64,000 nt of DNA from Granulicella mallensis MP5ACTX8 (GCF_000178955.2 NC_016631.1:3348001-3412000); one strand, 5' to 3'. Shown: positions 8,018-17,116, counted from the first letter of the stretch. The notes: a model not told the origin generated them from the letters alone. Made by a program: numbers and translations.

Positions 8018-8899
8018 ATGCGCCCGCTATCGTTCCTTGTCCTCTTCACACTCACCGCTCCCCTCATCGCACAGGCACCCCTCCACCAGCAGCTTGCAAC
8101 GATAGCCAAGGACGCACACGGACAAGTCTTCGTCGCCTGTTCGCTTCCCGGCGTCGCACTCGATTGCAATCTCAACCCGCACGGCCACCCACCGATGCAG
8201 TCGACCTTCAAGCTGCCCCTCGCCGTCGCGCTCCTGCAACAAGTGGAGCGCGGCAAACTCAAGCTCGATCAGCCGATTCGCTTCCTTCCCTCGGACCGCT
8301 ATCCCGGCACCTACAGCCCGCTGCAGGACGCGCATCCCGAGGCCAACGTCGATGTTCCGCTACACGACCTGCTGCAACTCTCCGTCGGAGAATCCGACAA
8401 CACCGCCACCGACATCCTTCTCCGCCTCATCGGCGGCCCGCAGGCAGTACAGGAGTCGATGAACAAGCTCGCCCTGCCAGCCATCCATGTTCGCGACAGC
8501 GAGCGCGGTCTGCACGACGACTTCCAGGCACAATATCGCAACGACGCAGAGCCCGCCGCGATGGTCACCCTCCTGCGCATGCTGGCGGACCACTCGCCCC
8601 TCAGCGCGGAGCACACCGCGTTGCTCAACCGTTGGATGACCGAATCCTCAACCGGCCCTCACCGCATCAAGGGACTGCTGCCGGCCGGAACGCCGGTCGC
8701 GCACAAGACCGGAACCTCCGGCGAGCACAACGGCCTCGCGCCAGCGACCAACGATGTAGGACTTATCACGCTGCCCAACGGCCAGCGTCTTGCCCTCGCC
8801 ATCTTTGTCACCGATGCCCACGCCGACGAGACCACGCGCGACGCCGTCATCGCACGCATCGCCAAGGCCATCTACGACAGTGCCCTCGCAAGTCGCTGA
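8018..8899 (+). CDS. Class A beta-lactamase
   Basis: A 293-aa serine beta-lactamase with a signal peptide (RPLSFLVLFTLTAPLIAQA). Class A motifs are complete: STFK with nucleophile S62 and K65, SDN at 126-128 (SVGESDNTA), and KTG at 230-232 (AHKTGTSG). E162 in DSERGLHDD is the probable general base; the surrounding pattern, including DDFQAQYRN, resembles the PER/CfxA-type subgroup A2 rather than TEM. I chose the ATG at 8018 over an in-frame start at 8000 because it begins the signal peptide directly. It is transcribed away from the TA operon and ends 2 nt before the convergent metallopeptidase gene. No LysR-type or BlaR regulator is adjacent. Confidence 0.9.
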   Translation: MRPLSFLVLFTLTAPLIAQAPLHQQLATIAKDAHGQVFVACSLPGVALDCNLNPHGHPPMQSTFKLPLAVALLQQVERGKLKLDQPIRFLPSDRYPGTYSPLQDAHPEANVDVPLHDLLQLSVGESDNTATDILLRLIGGPQAVQESMNKLALPAIHVRDSERGLHDDFQAQYRNDAEPAAMVTLLRMLADHSPLSAEHTALLNRWMTESSTGPHRIKGLLPAGTPVAHKTGTSGEHNGLAPATNDVGLITLPNGQRLALAIFVTDAHADETTRDAVIARIAKAIYDSALASR

Positions 8900-8901
8900 G
8901 C

Positions 8902-9804
8902 TTACTCCGAAGCCCCGCCGCCAAACGTATTGCAGCTAGCCGGATCACCACTGCTCAGCCCGGCATTGAACCACTTCTCTCGCTGTGCGCTCGATCCATG
9001 CGTCCAGCTCTCCGGGCTCACCGCGCGTCCGCTCATCTTCTGCAGATGGTCGTCACCCACCGCAGCAGCCGCACTTAGAGCTGCTGCAATATCACCGTTC
9101 TGCACAATCCCACGCTGCTGCGCCGAGTGCGCCCAGACTCCCGCGTAGCAGTCCGCCTGCAGCTCCGTGTCCACCGAAAGATGTCCCCGCTGGCTCGGCT
9201 CCTGCTGCGTAAGACGCTGCACCTTGGCCTCTGTTCCCAGCAGCTTCTGAATGTGATGTCCAAGTTCATGCGCGATCACATACGATTGCGCAAACTCCGC
9301 CGTGCTTCCGCCAAAACGCTTCAGGTCGTTCCAGAAGCCGAGGTCGATATAAACCTTCTCGTCCGCCGGGCAGTAAAAGGGCCCAGTCGCAGCCTTCGCC
9401 GTCCCACAGCCGGAGTAGGTCGGTCCGCGAAAGAGCACCAGCTTCGCATGCCGATACGGCTTCCCTTCCTTCTGGAAGATCCCCGTCCATGTCTTCTGGA
9501 CATCGTCGAGCACAAAGGAGATCAGATGGGCGTCACGATCTCCCGCCTCCCGCGTCTGCGGCGCCACAGACTGCGTCGGCTGCATCTGCTGTGTCGGTGG
9601 CATACCGCCTCCGCCTCCATGCAGAAACGATCCCAGGAAGTTGCGGCCGGTCACCAGACTTATCACCAGCAGGATGAGGAAACCGACGATTCCGATCCCT
9701 CCACCGCCGCCTCCAAAGCCAAACCCACCACCGCCTCCGCCGCCCCCCGAATCGTCCCGGCGGTCCTCAATATCGCTGCTCATTCCTCCCGGCGTCCACT
9801 CCAT
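8902..9804 (-). CDS. Neutral zinc metallopeptidase, YpfJ family
   Basis: A 300-aa membrane-anchored protein of the YpfJ/KPN_02809 putative neutral zinc metallopeptidase family. Order: hydrophilic start, a glycine-rich stretch (residues 20-37), one transmembrane helix (about 37-53), a proline/glutamine linker, then the peptidase-like domain with HELGHH at 179-184 and the downstream acidic region VDTELQADCYAGVWAH, expected to supply the third ligand. Members are predicted to face the periplasm. Substrate unknown. Confidence 0.88.
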   Translation of the reverse strand: MEWTPGGMSSDIEDRRDDSGGGGGGGGFGFGGGGGGIGIVGFLILLVISLVTGRNFLGSFLHGGGGGMPPTQQMQPTQSVAPQTREAGDRDAHLISFVLDDVQKTWTGIFQKEGKPYRHAKLVLFRGPTYSGCGTAKAATGPFYCPADEKVYIDLGFWNDLKRFGGSTAEFAQSYVIAHELGHHIQKLLGTEAKVQRLTQQEPSQRGHLSVDTELQADCYAGVWAHSAQQRGIVQNGDIAAALSAAAAVGDDHLQKMSGRAVSPESWTHGSSAQREKWFNAGLSSGDPASCNTFGGGASE

Positions 9805-9925
9805 CGTCTCTTCGCTCCCCTGGGTCTTTGCCCCTTAGAATGTCATGCGTAGCTGGAAACCAATGTACTGGAACTTTGTGGCATTTGCTGGCGTACTCTT
9901 GTCCAAAGCAAAAACCTGGCCCCCT

Positions 9926-11527
9926 ATGACCTATACAACGCCCGATACAATCATCGTCCGCCCAGCCGACCCCACACTCCGTGAAGCCCTACGCCTTGCA
10001 GCAATCTTTGCTGCCATCAAGCTGCTGCTCCATTTTGCGTTGACCCTATGGACACAGCACCTCGGCTACAGCTACTTTCGCGATGAGTTCTACTACATCG
10101 TCTGTGGCCGGCATCTTGCCTGGGGCTATGTCGATCAAGGCCCTATCGTCGCGGTACAGGCCCGGCTGGGAGAGCTCCTCTTCGGAGACTCACTCTTTGC
10201 CATCCGCATCCTTTCGGCACTGGCGGGTGCGGTCGCCGTCTTTCTCACAGGCCTGCTCACCTGGGCGCTCGGCGGACGACGTTCCGCCCAGGGCCTCGCA
10301 ATGCTCGGCATCCTCGTCGCGCCGTGCTACCTCGCCATCGACAGCTTCCTCTCCATGAACTCGTTCGAGCCGATGTTCTGGGTCACCTGCATTCTCGCCA
10401 TCGTGATGATGCTGCGGGGACATTCGCAGCGTACCTGGTGGATCGTGCTCGGCATCTCCGCGGGCCTCGGCTTGCTCAACAAGCCTTCCATGGTCTTCAT
10501 CCTTGTCTCACTCGGCCTTGGACTGCTCTTAACTCCGCAGCGCCGTCTCCTCTTCACATGGCAGGCCGCGCTCGGCATCGTCCTCATGTTCGTGATCGTG
10601 GCCCCCAATGTTCTCTGGCAGGCCCACTATCACTGGCCTCTCCTGGAGTTCCTTCACAACGGTAAAGTTGGACACAAAACTCCCATCCTCGGGCCGCTCG
10701 CCTTCTTCGGAACCCAGATCACGACCATGCACCCGCTTACGGTCTTCCTTTGGATTCCCGGCCTCATCGCCCTGCTAAAAAGTCGATCTCTCCCCAACTG
10801 CCGCTGGCTCGGCTTCGCCGCAGTCCTCTTTTTTGCCTTGCTCCTGCTCATGCACGCCAAGGACTATTACGTCGTGCCGATCTATCCCGCTCTGTTTGCA
10901 GCAGGAGCCATCGCATGGGAGCGCTACTTTGCATCCCGGAGCTTTCGATCTCCGCTCGCCATTCCTCTCTACGAAACCTTACTGCTGATCACCGGCATTC
11001 TTATCCTGCCTATGGCGATTCCCGTCCTTGCACCCGACACATGGATTCGCTACACCACGGCAATGCACCTCCACGCCGACAAATTGGAGAGCGCCGAGAC
11101 CGGCCCGCTGCCCCAGCTGTATGCAGATCGCTTCGGCTGGCAGCAGGAGGCCGATGCCATGGTGCGAGCCTATCGCTCCCTCTCCCCCACGGATCAAAAG
11201 AACGTCTGCCTCTTCGGCAACAACTACGGTGAAGCCGGGGCCATTGATTTTCTCGGCAAGCAGGAAGAACCAAATCTACCCCCTGCCATCAGCCCCCATA
11301 ACAATTACTGGATGTGGGGCCCGCATGGCTGCACGGGACAGCTGCTCATTGCCGTCAGCGACGCTACACCCGAGCAACTGACGCATAAATTCGAGGACGT
11401 CACAATCGTCGAACACATGGATAACCCTTTCGCCATGCCCTTCGAACACAAGACCGTCTATCTCCTCCGCAACAGGAAGCCAGGCGTTCCTCCCTTTGAT
11501 TGGGCAGCGATGAAGTTCTATTTCTAG
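9926..11527 (+). CDS. GT39/ArnT-like membrane glycosyltransferase
   Basis: A 533-aa polytopic membrane protein of the protein mannosyltransferase/ArnT type (GT-C fold). The first periplasmic loop carries the acidic catalytic motif in YFRDEFYYIVCGRHLAWGYV, typical of bacterial members that use polyprenyl-phosphate-linked sugars, followed by about ten hydrophobic helices and a C-terminal soluble domain with LFGNNYGEAGAIDFLG. The acceptor could be a lipid, glycan or protein. The ATG at 9926 places the frame directly before the first helix; an in-frame ATG at 9845 would add 27 unconvincing residues. Confidence 0.85.
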   Translation: MTYTTPDTIIVRPADPTLREALRLAAIFAAIKLLLHFALTLWTQHLGYSYFRDEFYYIVCGRHLAWGYVDQGPIVAVQARLGELLFGDSLFAIRILSALAGAVAVFLTGLLTWALGGRRSAQGLAMLGILVAPCYLAIDSFLSMNSFEPMFWVTCILAIVMMLRGHSQRTWWIVLGISAGLGLLNKPSMVFILVSLGLGLLLTPQRRLLFTWQAALGIVLMFVIVAPNVLWQAHYHWPLLEFLHNGKVGHKTPILGPLAFFGTQITTMHPLTVFLWIPGLIALLKSRSLPNCRWLGFAAVLFFALLLLMHAKDYYVVPIYPALFAAGAIAWERYFASRSFRSPLAIPLYETLLLITGILILPMAIPVLAPDTWIRYTTAMHLHADKLESAETGPLPQLYADRFGWQQEADAMVRAYRSLSPTDQKNVCLFGNNYGEAGAIDFLGKQEEPNLPPAISPHNNYWMWGPHGCTGQLLIAVSDATPEQLTHKFEDVTIVEHMDNPFAMPFEHKTVYLLRNRKPGVPPFDWAAMKFYF

Positions 11528-11571
11528 CCGCTCTTTCAGACCACCGCACGCCTTCTGATACTCTCCCACTC

Positions 11572-12936
11572 ATGACCTCCGAGGCCGCAACAGCCCCTTC
11601 GGCGACCGAACTCCCGCGAGTCCTCACCGCCACACACGCCACAGCGATCGTCGTCGGCATCATCATCGGCTCGGGCATCTTCCTGGTCCCACGCGAGATG
11701 ATGGCCGCCGTCGGTAGTTCGCGCATGGTCTATACCGTGTGGATCGCCGGAGGTCTGCTCTCCCTCTTCGGCGCCATGAGCTACGCCGAAGTCGCCGCGA
11801 TGAAGCCCCGCGTCGGCGGTGAGTACGCCTTCTTGCGCGATGCCTATGGAGACCTCACCGCGTTCCTCTACACCTGGACCTGGACGCTCATCGCCAAACC
11901 CGCATCGATCGCTACGATCTCAGCTGGACTGATGCGTGTGCTCGGAACCTTCTCTCTCTTCGCGTTCCTCCCACGTCCCGCCTTCGCGCATCTCCTCTGG
12001 AGCCAGGTCTTCGCCATCGCCGCAACCTGGCTGATCACCTTGCTCAACATCGTCAGTACCCGCAACTCCGCAAACGTGCAGACAGCGCTCACCTGGCTTA
12101 AGGTGCTGATGATCGTCGTCATCGCAGGCTTCTGTTTCGCGAGCCTCCAGCATGGCTCATGGCATAACTACACAACGACCTTCCGCGGTGCACGCGGTGG
12201 CTTCAGCGGCTTCATGATCGCGCTCATCGCCGCGCTCTGGGCCTACGACGGCTGGTCCGATGTCTCGCAGATGGCCGGCGAGGTAAAGCAGCCCCAACGT
12301 TCCCTGCCACTGGCCCTGGTCGGCGGTGTAGCCATCGTGGGCGGCCTTTATATGCTCGCCAACGCAGCCATTCAGTACGTCCTTCCTGCAGCAGCTATCG
12401 CCCTCTCCGACCGACCTGCAGCCGATGCTCTCCGCCTGGTGGCCGGCAACGCCGGAGCCGCACTGGTCTCCATCGGAATGGCCGTCAGCATCTGCGCAAC
12501 GTTCGTCGGAAGCTCACTCTCAGGCGCACGCGTCCCCTTCGCCGCAGCGCGCGATGGCCTCTTCCCCAGTCCCCTGGCAGCCATTCATCCACGCTTCCGT
12601 ACCCCCGCCGCCAGCCTCATGCTGCAGGCTGTTCTGAGCTCTCTTCTGCTGCTCGCCGTCGGCAGATTTCAAGCACTGTTCTCGCTGGCGATCTTCTCCG
12701 AGTGGCTCTTCTACGCGCTCACCGCGGCCACGGTCTTCGTCTTTCGCCATCGCGAACCCGATACACCGCGGCCCTATCGCGTTACAGGCTATCCTGTTGT
12801 TCCGGCGTTATTTATCCTTGCAGCAGCCGTCCTGCTGGTCTTCAGCTTCATCGACCAGCCATTCAACTCCATCGCCGGAGCCGCCGTGATCCTCTGCGGC
12901 ATCCCGGTGCACCTCTTCTTTCAACGCCGCAAATAA
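11572..12936 (+). CDS. APC-family amino acid permease
   Basis: A 454-aa permease with about twelve transmembrane helices. The first helix contains the APC unwinding motif GIIIGSGIFLVP, followed by the conserved GGLLSLFGAMSYAEVAAMKPRVGGEY, and helix 6 is represented by ALWAYDGWSDVSQMAGEVK. This matches LAT-type amino acid exchangers and permeases. I used the ATG at 11572, as the earlier in-frame start overlaps the glycosyltransferase. It ends 2 nt before rsmA, so the two are probably translationally coupled. The substrate is not predictable. Confidence 0.88.
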   Translation: MTSEAATAPSATELPRVLTATHATAIVVGIIIGSGIFLVPREMMAAVGSSRMVYTVWIAGGLLSLFGAMSYAEVAAMKPRVGGEYAFLRDAYGDLTAFLYTWTWTLIAKPASIATISAGLMRVLGTFSLFAFLPRPAFAHLLWSQVFAIAATWLITLLNIVSTRNSANVQTALTWLKVLMIVVIAGFCFASLQHGSWHNYTTTFRGARGGFSGFMIALIAALWAYDGWSDVSQMAGEVKQPQRSLPLALVGGVAIVGGLYMLANAAIQYVLPAAAIALSDRPAADALRLVAGNAGAALVSIGMAVSICATFVGSSLSGARVPFAAARDGLFPSPLAAIHPRFRTPAASLMLQAVLSSLLLLAVGRFQALFSLAIFSEWLFYALTAATVFVFRHREPDTPRPYRVTGYPVVPALFILAAAVLLVFSFIDQPFNSIAGAAVILCGIPVHLFFQRRK

Positions 12937-12938
12937 CC

Positions 12939-13826
12939 ATGTCTAAGAAACCCAAACTAGGCCAGAACTTCCTCGTCGACGAAAGCGCCTGCCTCCGCAT
13001 CTCAGAATCGCTCGGAGACACCCGCGCCCGCACCGTTGTCGAGATCGGCCCCGGCCACGGAGCCATCACCGACCTGCTCGCTCCGCGCTGCGCCCTTCTT
13101 CACTGCATCGAGTTCGACCCCGCACTCGCCCGCGAGCTGGCATTCCGCTTCCGCAACGACCCGCACGTCACCATCCACAACGCCGACATCCTGCAAACCG
13201 ACCTCTCGCAACTCGAATCTCAAAACTCGAATCTCGAAGCCGAGTCCTCTTCGCTAAACCCCTCATCGCTCTTAGCTGAACCAACCCCTTCTCCAGCCGC
13301 CACTCTAGACGTCATCGGCAACCTCCCCTACTACATCACCTCGGACATCCTGCTGCACCTCTTCGTCGCGGCCCGCAAAGGCATCCTGGCCCGCGCCGTG
13401 TTGATGATGCAGCGCGAGGTCGCAGAACGCATCGCCTCCGCACCCGGCTCCAGCGACTACGGCGCACTCTCCGCCTTCACCCAGCTCCACGCCCACGTGA
13501 CGAATCTCTTCACGCTGCCGCCGGAGGCTTTCTCTCCGCCACCGGACGTCTACTCCACCGTCCTGCGCCTGGACTTCGCCCCACGCTTCACGGAACTGGG
13601 CGTCGAACCCGAAGGCTTCAACAGCTTCCTGCGCTCCACCTTCGCGCAAAAGCGCAAGACACTCGCCAACAATCTGCGTGTCGCCGGATACAGTTCCGCG
13701 CAACTCACGTCAGTCTGGCCCACAAGCATTCCAGCGCAAGCCCGCTCTGAAGCGGTCCCATTGGAAGCGATGGCCGAGCTGTATCGGGCACTTTCAACGA
13801 ATGCATCGAACAGCTCTGAGCTCTGA
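12939..13826 (+). CDS. rsmA: 16S rRNA dimethyladenosine transferase RsmA (KsgA)
   Basis: RsmA dimethylates the two adjacent adenosines in the 3' terminal hairpin of 16S rRNA during small-subunit maturation. Start motif PKLGQNFLVD, SAM-binding VVEIGPGHGAITDLL (residues 33-47) and catalytic NLPYY (128-132) are intact. The insert SQLESQNSNLEAESSSL and following Pro/Ser-rich residues (about 89-122) interrupts the region between the SAM fold and the NLPYY loop, where orthologues have only a few residues. It shares sequence with inserts in uvrC and the cysteine desulfurase gene. It follows the permease by 2 nt and ends at a long repeat hairpin. Confidence 0.96.
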   Translation: MSKKPKLGQNFLVDESACLRISESLGDTRARTVVEIGPGHGAITDLLAPRCALLHCIEFDPALARELAFRFRNDPHVTIHNADILQTDLSQLESQNSNLEAESSSLNPSSLLAEPTPSPAATLDVIGNLPYYITSDILLHLFVAARKGILARAVLMMQREVAERIASAPGSSDYGALSAFTQLHAHVTNLFTLPPEAFSPPPDVYSTVLRLDFAPRFTELGVEPEGFNSFLRSTFAQKRKTLANNLRVAGYSSAQLTSVWPTSIPAQARSEAVPLEAMAELYRALSTNASNSSEL

Positions 13827-13830
13827 GCTT

Positions 13831-14091
13831 TAGCTTCTGCCTTTGCTTCTGCTTCTGCTTCTGCTTCTGCTTCTGCTTTTGCTTTTGCTTCTGTCTTTGC
13901 TTTTCTGGTTGTCATTCCGAGCGCAGCGAGCGAACCTGCTGTCTCCCGTTCTTCGTTCGTATCGCCTAGAAATATGGGCTAGAACTGGCGCCTGGCTTGA
14001 GGTGACGCACAACGTTTGTGCTGGCACTGGCAAAAAACGGGAGACAGCAGGTTCGCTCGCTACGCTCGGAATGACAACCAGAAAGGCAAAG
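13831..14091 (+). repeat. REP-type repeat with hexamer tract and long hairpin
   Basis: A pyrimidine-rich tract of GCTTCT/GCTTTT hexamers (about 13834-13906) runs into a long inverted repeat. The arms are 13895-13950 and 14036-14091, 56 nt each with about two mismatches, around an 85-nt loop. The core is GTCATTCCGAGCGCAGC. It lies between convergent rsmA and ruvC and may act as a bidirectional terminator. Confidence 0.85.
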
Positions 14092-14109
14092 ACAATTGCC
14101 TATGAGCCC

Positions 14110-14613
14110 TTACCGCCGCACCATCTCCGCCGTCTGCGCATGATGGATATGACAGATCGCAATCGCCAGCGCATCCGCCGCATCCGCGGGCTTCGGAGCC
14201 TCATCGAGTTCCAATAACCGCGCCACCATGAACTGCACCTGCTCCTTGGCCGCCAGCCCATAGCCCACCACCGAGCTCTTGATCGATAGCGGAGCGTACT
14301 CCGCCACCGTCAGCCCACAGTTCGCGGCTGCCAGCATGGCCACCCCGCGCACCTGGCCGAGCTTCAGCGCGCTCTTCGCATTGGCAGAAAAAAAGACTTC
14401 CTCAATCGCCACCATCTCCGGCTGCCAGAGCTGCATCAACGCGATCAACTCGGAGTACACCTGCGCGAGCCGCATCGCCGTCGAGTCCTTCTTGCTCAGC
14501 TTCACCGCGCCCGCGCACAGATATCGCAGTTTTGGCGTGCGTGCCGAGTCATCGACCTCGACGACACCATAGCCCGTAAACTCCGTTCCACAATCGACGC
14601 CGAACACCCGCAT
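14110..14613 (-). CDS. ruvC: Holliday junction resolvase RuvC
   Basis: RuvC is the endonuclease that resolves Holliday junctions with RuvAB. The RNase-H-like fold and its catalytic acids are complete: D7 (GVDCGTEFTGYGV), E71 (MVAIEEVFF), D144 and D147 (PADAADALAIAICH). The 167-aa length is normal. The ATG at 14613 gives the expected MRVFGVDCG beginning. No ruvA or ruvB is adjacent. It is convergent with rsmA across the repeat hairpin. Confidence 0.96.
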   Translation of the reverse strand: MRVFGVDCGTEFTGYGVVEVDDSARTPKLRYLCAGAVKLSKKDSTAMRLAQVYSELIALMQLWQPEMVAIEEVFFSANAKSALKLGQVRGVAMLAAANCGLTVAEYAPLSIKSSVVGYGLAAKEQVQFMVARLLELDEAPKPADAADALAIAICHIHHAQTAEMVRR

Positions 14614-14716
14614 TCCCTGAGTCTAATGCCGAAGCACCCATAGAGCTCAGCCCGCGCATCAAACCCGATACAATCAGACCCATCGCAGCATGGACTGACG
14701 AAAGCTACCAGCAACC

Positions 14717-15538
14717 TTGAACCTCGCTCAAAAATCGACAATCTGCCTCCTGGCACTCGCGACACTCCCCTGCCTGGCGCAGACAGCGGCCCCACCTGCG
14801 CAGGCCCCGCCCGCCCCCAAGCAACCAACGAGCACCGCGAAGCCCCTGGCCCCACTTCCTCCCAGTCCGTTCAACCGCACCACCATCCTTCTCGACCCGG
14901 CGCACGGAGGGGCGGACAGCGGCTCTCGCATCAGCGACACCCTTCTCGAAAAGGACATCACGCTGTCTCTCGCGTTCAAGCTGCGGTCCCTGCTCGCCGC
15001 CCGCGGCTTTACCGTCGTCATGACCCGGGACAGCGACGCCGCCACCCAGGCCGACACCCCCACGCCCCTCACGCTCGACGACCGCGCCGGGATCGCCAAC
15101 CGTGCCCATCCGGTGGCCTGCCTGCTGCTGCACGCAACCGCCGCAGGCCGTGGAGTCCACCTTTACCGTTCGGAGCTCGACCCCATTCCTTATGAGGTCA
15201 ATGAAACTCCGTGGCTGACCGCGCAGGCTGCCTGGGTCACGCAGAGCCAGAATCTGCAAAAGCAGTTGGGGATGGCACTCACCCGGGCCCACGTACCGCT
15301 GGTCTTCAGCCGCGCCTCCGTGCGCCCGGTCGATTCCTTCGCCTGCCCCGCGCTCGTCGTAGAACTCGCCCCGAAAGGCAGCGATAACTCCACGCTCACG
15401 GACGACAGCTACCAGCAGCAGGTAGCCCGAGCCATCGCCGCGGCCCTGGTCTTCTGGCAGAACCAGGCACAGCCGCCACAGCGGCTGCCGGCAGTGCAAA
15501 CTCCCGCAACAGCCCCGGAGACAGGAGCGCAGCCATGA
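14717..15538 (+). CDS. N-acetylmuramoyl-L-alanine amidase-like exported protein
   Basis: A 273-aa Amidase_3-type protein with an N-terminal signal (TICLLALATLPCLAQT) and a Pro/Ala-rich linker to about residue 50. The zinc-site pattern is recognisable: H63 in LLDPAHGGADSG, E78 in LLEKDITLSLAFKL and H139 in ACLLLHATAAG. The last differs from the usual SIHANA, and the C-terminal VVELAPKG replaces the standard catalytic VELGFLSN-like motif, so activity may be altered. The start appears to be TTG at 14717. Its stop overlaps the GerMN gene by 4 bp and murI follows 12 nt after that, a compact cell-wall cluster. Confidence 0.8.
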   Translation: MNLAQKSTICLLALATLPCLAQTAAPPAQAPPAPKQPTSTAKPLAPLPPSPFNRTTILLDPAHGGADSGSRISDTLLEKDITLSLAFKLRSLLAARGFTVVMTRDSDAATQADTPTPLTLDDRAGIANRAHPVACLLLHATAAGRGVHLYRSELDPIPYEVNETPWLTAQAAWVTQSQNLQKQLGMALTRAHVPLVFSRASVRPVDSFACPALVVELAPKGSDNSTLTDDSYQQQVARAIAAALVFWQNQAQPPQRLPAVQTPATAPETGAQP

Positions 15539-16212
15539 TCTCCCGCCACCAGCGCATCGTCTTCTGGAGCCTCGTCGGCTGCATCCTCGCCATGGGAGCC
15601 CTGCTCTTCGGCGAACGGCAGCATGCCCGCGACCGTATCGTCGCGCTCGCTGACGCCACGCCTCTCGATGCCCCCTACTCCACCACCGAGTCCGTCACGC
15701 TCGACCTGGCCAACGATGCCGACGGCTCCATCACCGCAACCACACGGCCCATTGCCCTGCCCGGCGAGGTGACCGCACGAGCCCGCGCGCTGCTGGAGCA
15801 CCTCGTCGCCGAATATTCTCTGCCCGGCTCGTCTCACCCGCTGCAATCAGGGGTAGCCGTCGACGACGTCTTTCTCCTGCCCCTGCCCCTCGTCGGTCGT
15901 TCGGCAAACTCCTCGGCCCTGATCGCCTCTACCGATCCGAACGCCCTGCAGCCGCAGACCCCCGGCGGCGAACTCGCCGTCATCAACCTGCGCAGCACCT
16001 TCGTCAACGCGCATCCCTCCGGCGTCGAGGTTGAATCTCTGACCCTGCTCTCCATCATCGGGACCCTGCACACCAACCTCCCGCAGATCGAGCAGATCCG
16101 CTTCCTGGTCGATGGCCAGCCGCGCGAGACACTCGCCGGCCACGCCGACCTGCTGCGCACCTATCCGTCCAGGGACACCACGGTGCAGGCCCAACCCACC
16201 ACCGAACCCTGA
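15535..16212 (+). CDS. GerMN-domain membrane-anchored protein
   Basis: A 225-aa protein with one N-terminal transmembrane helix (VFWSLVGCILAMGALLFG) and a C-terminal GerMN domain (about residues 75-205), recognisable by TARARALLEHLVAEY, AVDDVFLLPL, AVINLRSTFVNAHPSGVEVESL and the end QIEQIRFLVDGQPRETLAGH. GerMN is known from sporulation and germination proteins but also occurs in non-spore-formers, where it is thought to aid envelope peptidoglycan processes. The 4-bp overlap with the amidase gene suggests a shared job at the cell wall. Confidence 0.82.
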   Translation: MISRHQRIVFWSLVGCILAMGALLFGERQHARDRIVALADATPLDAPYSTTESVTLDLANDADGSITATTRPIALPGEVTARARALLEHLVAEYSLPGSSHPLQSGVAVDDVFLLPLPLVGRSANSSALIASTDPNALQPQTPGGELAVINLRSTFVNAHPSGVEVESLTLLSIIGTLHTNLPQIEQIRFLVDGQPRETLAGHADLLRTYPSRDTTVQAQPTTEP

Positions 16213-16224
16213 GTCCTCCTGCTT

Positions 16225-17028
16225 ATGTCCTCTCCCATCATCGGTGTCTTCGACTCCGGCTTCGGCGGCCTCACGGTACTGCGTGCACTCCTGCCACTCG
16301 TGCCCGGCGCGCACTACATCTACCTCGGCGACACCGCACGCCTGCCCTACGGCTCGAAGTCGCAGACCACCATCGCTCGTTACGCCGTCGAGAGCGCACG
16401 CTTCCTCGAAGAGCGCGGCTCTGATCTCCTGGTCATCGCCTGCAATACCGCCACGGCGCTAGCACTCCCCGAGATCCGTGCTGCTGTCTCGGTCCCCGTC
16501 GTCGGAGTCATCGAGCCCGTCGTGCGCGCGGCGAATCTCCAGCATCCCAGCGCGGAAGTTCTCGTCCTCGCCACCACGGCAACCGTTCAATCGCACGCCT
16601 ATCTGCAGCACTGCGAGGCGCTCGGCCTTCGCGCTACAGAGAAGGCCTGCCCACTGCTGGTGCCGCTGGTAGAAGAGGGTTGGATCGATCACCCCGTCAC
16701 CCGCGACGTCCTCCGCATTTACCTCGAAGAAGCTCTCGCGACCTGCTCACCAAAAGCAGTGCTCCTCGGTTGCACGCATTATCCACTGCTGGCCCCTCTC
16801 GTCGAGACGACGCTCCGCGAACTAGGTTCACAGGCCGTCGTCATCGACTCCGCCCAGGCCACAGCCGCAGAGGTTGAAACACACTTCCCCACCTCCACCC
16901 CATCCAGTTCCGACGCTGCGACCTTCGAGTGCTTCGCCACAGACTCCGTCGAAAAGTTCCAACGCCTCGGTAGCCTGTTCCTCCAGCACTCCATCGATCA
17001 GGTACAGCACCTCGATCTCGGCGGCTAG
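16225..17028 (+). CDS. murI: Glutamate racemase
   Basis: MurI interconverts L- and D-glutamate for peptidoglycan. The D10-S11 motif is in GVFDSGFGGLTVLRAL, and the two catalytic cysteines are C73 (VIACNTATALAL) and C183 (LLGCTHYPLLAPLV), all in canonical context. The 267-aa length is normal. It starts 12 nt after the GerMN gene and is probably transcribed with it and the amidase. A short repeat follows the stop. Confidence 0.96.
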   Translation: MSSPIIGVFDSGFGGLTVLRALLPLVPGAHYIYLGDTARLPYGSKSQTTIARYAVESARFLEERGSDLLVIACNTATALALPEIRAAVSVPVVGVIEPVVRAANLQHPSAEVLVLATTATVQSHAYLQHCEALGLRATEKACPLLVPLVEEGWIDHPVTRDVLRIYLEEALATCSPKAVLLGCTHYPLLAPLVETTLRELGSQAVVIDSAQATAAEVETHFPTSTPSSSDAATFECFATDSVEKFQRLGSLFLQHSIDQVQHLDLGG

Positions 17029-17040
17029 ATACGCTCATCG

Positions 17041-17085
17041 CTCTTGCCTTTCTTTCTGTCATTCCCGCAGGGAATCTGCTTCCCG
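17041..17085 (+). repeat. REP-type repeat, short copy
   Basis: A single short copy: a pyrimidine-rich lead (CTCTTGCCTTTCTTTCT) followed by GTCATTCCCGCAGGGAATC, whose ATTCCC..GGGAAT core is palindromic. It lies between murI and the EVE gene, both on plus. Confidence 0.7.
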
Positions 17086-17116
17086 CCCCTGCCACATTTC
17101 CTGTTAGCTTTTTCTT

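Noticed and set aside
13550..13915. ORF encoding an alternating Glu-Ala/Lys-Ala protein
   Set aside because: The EAEAEA and KAEAKA residues are just the translation of the GCTTCT hexamer tract; the rest is antisense to rsmA.
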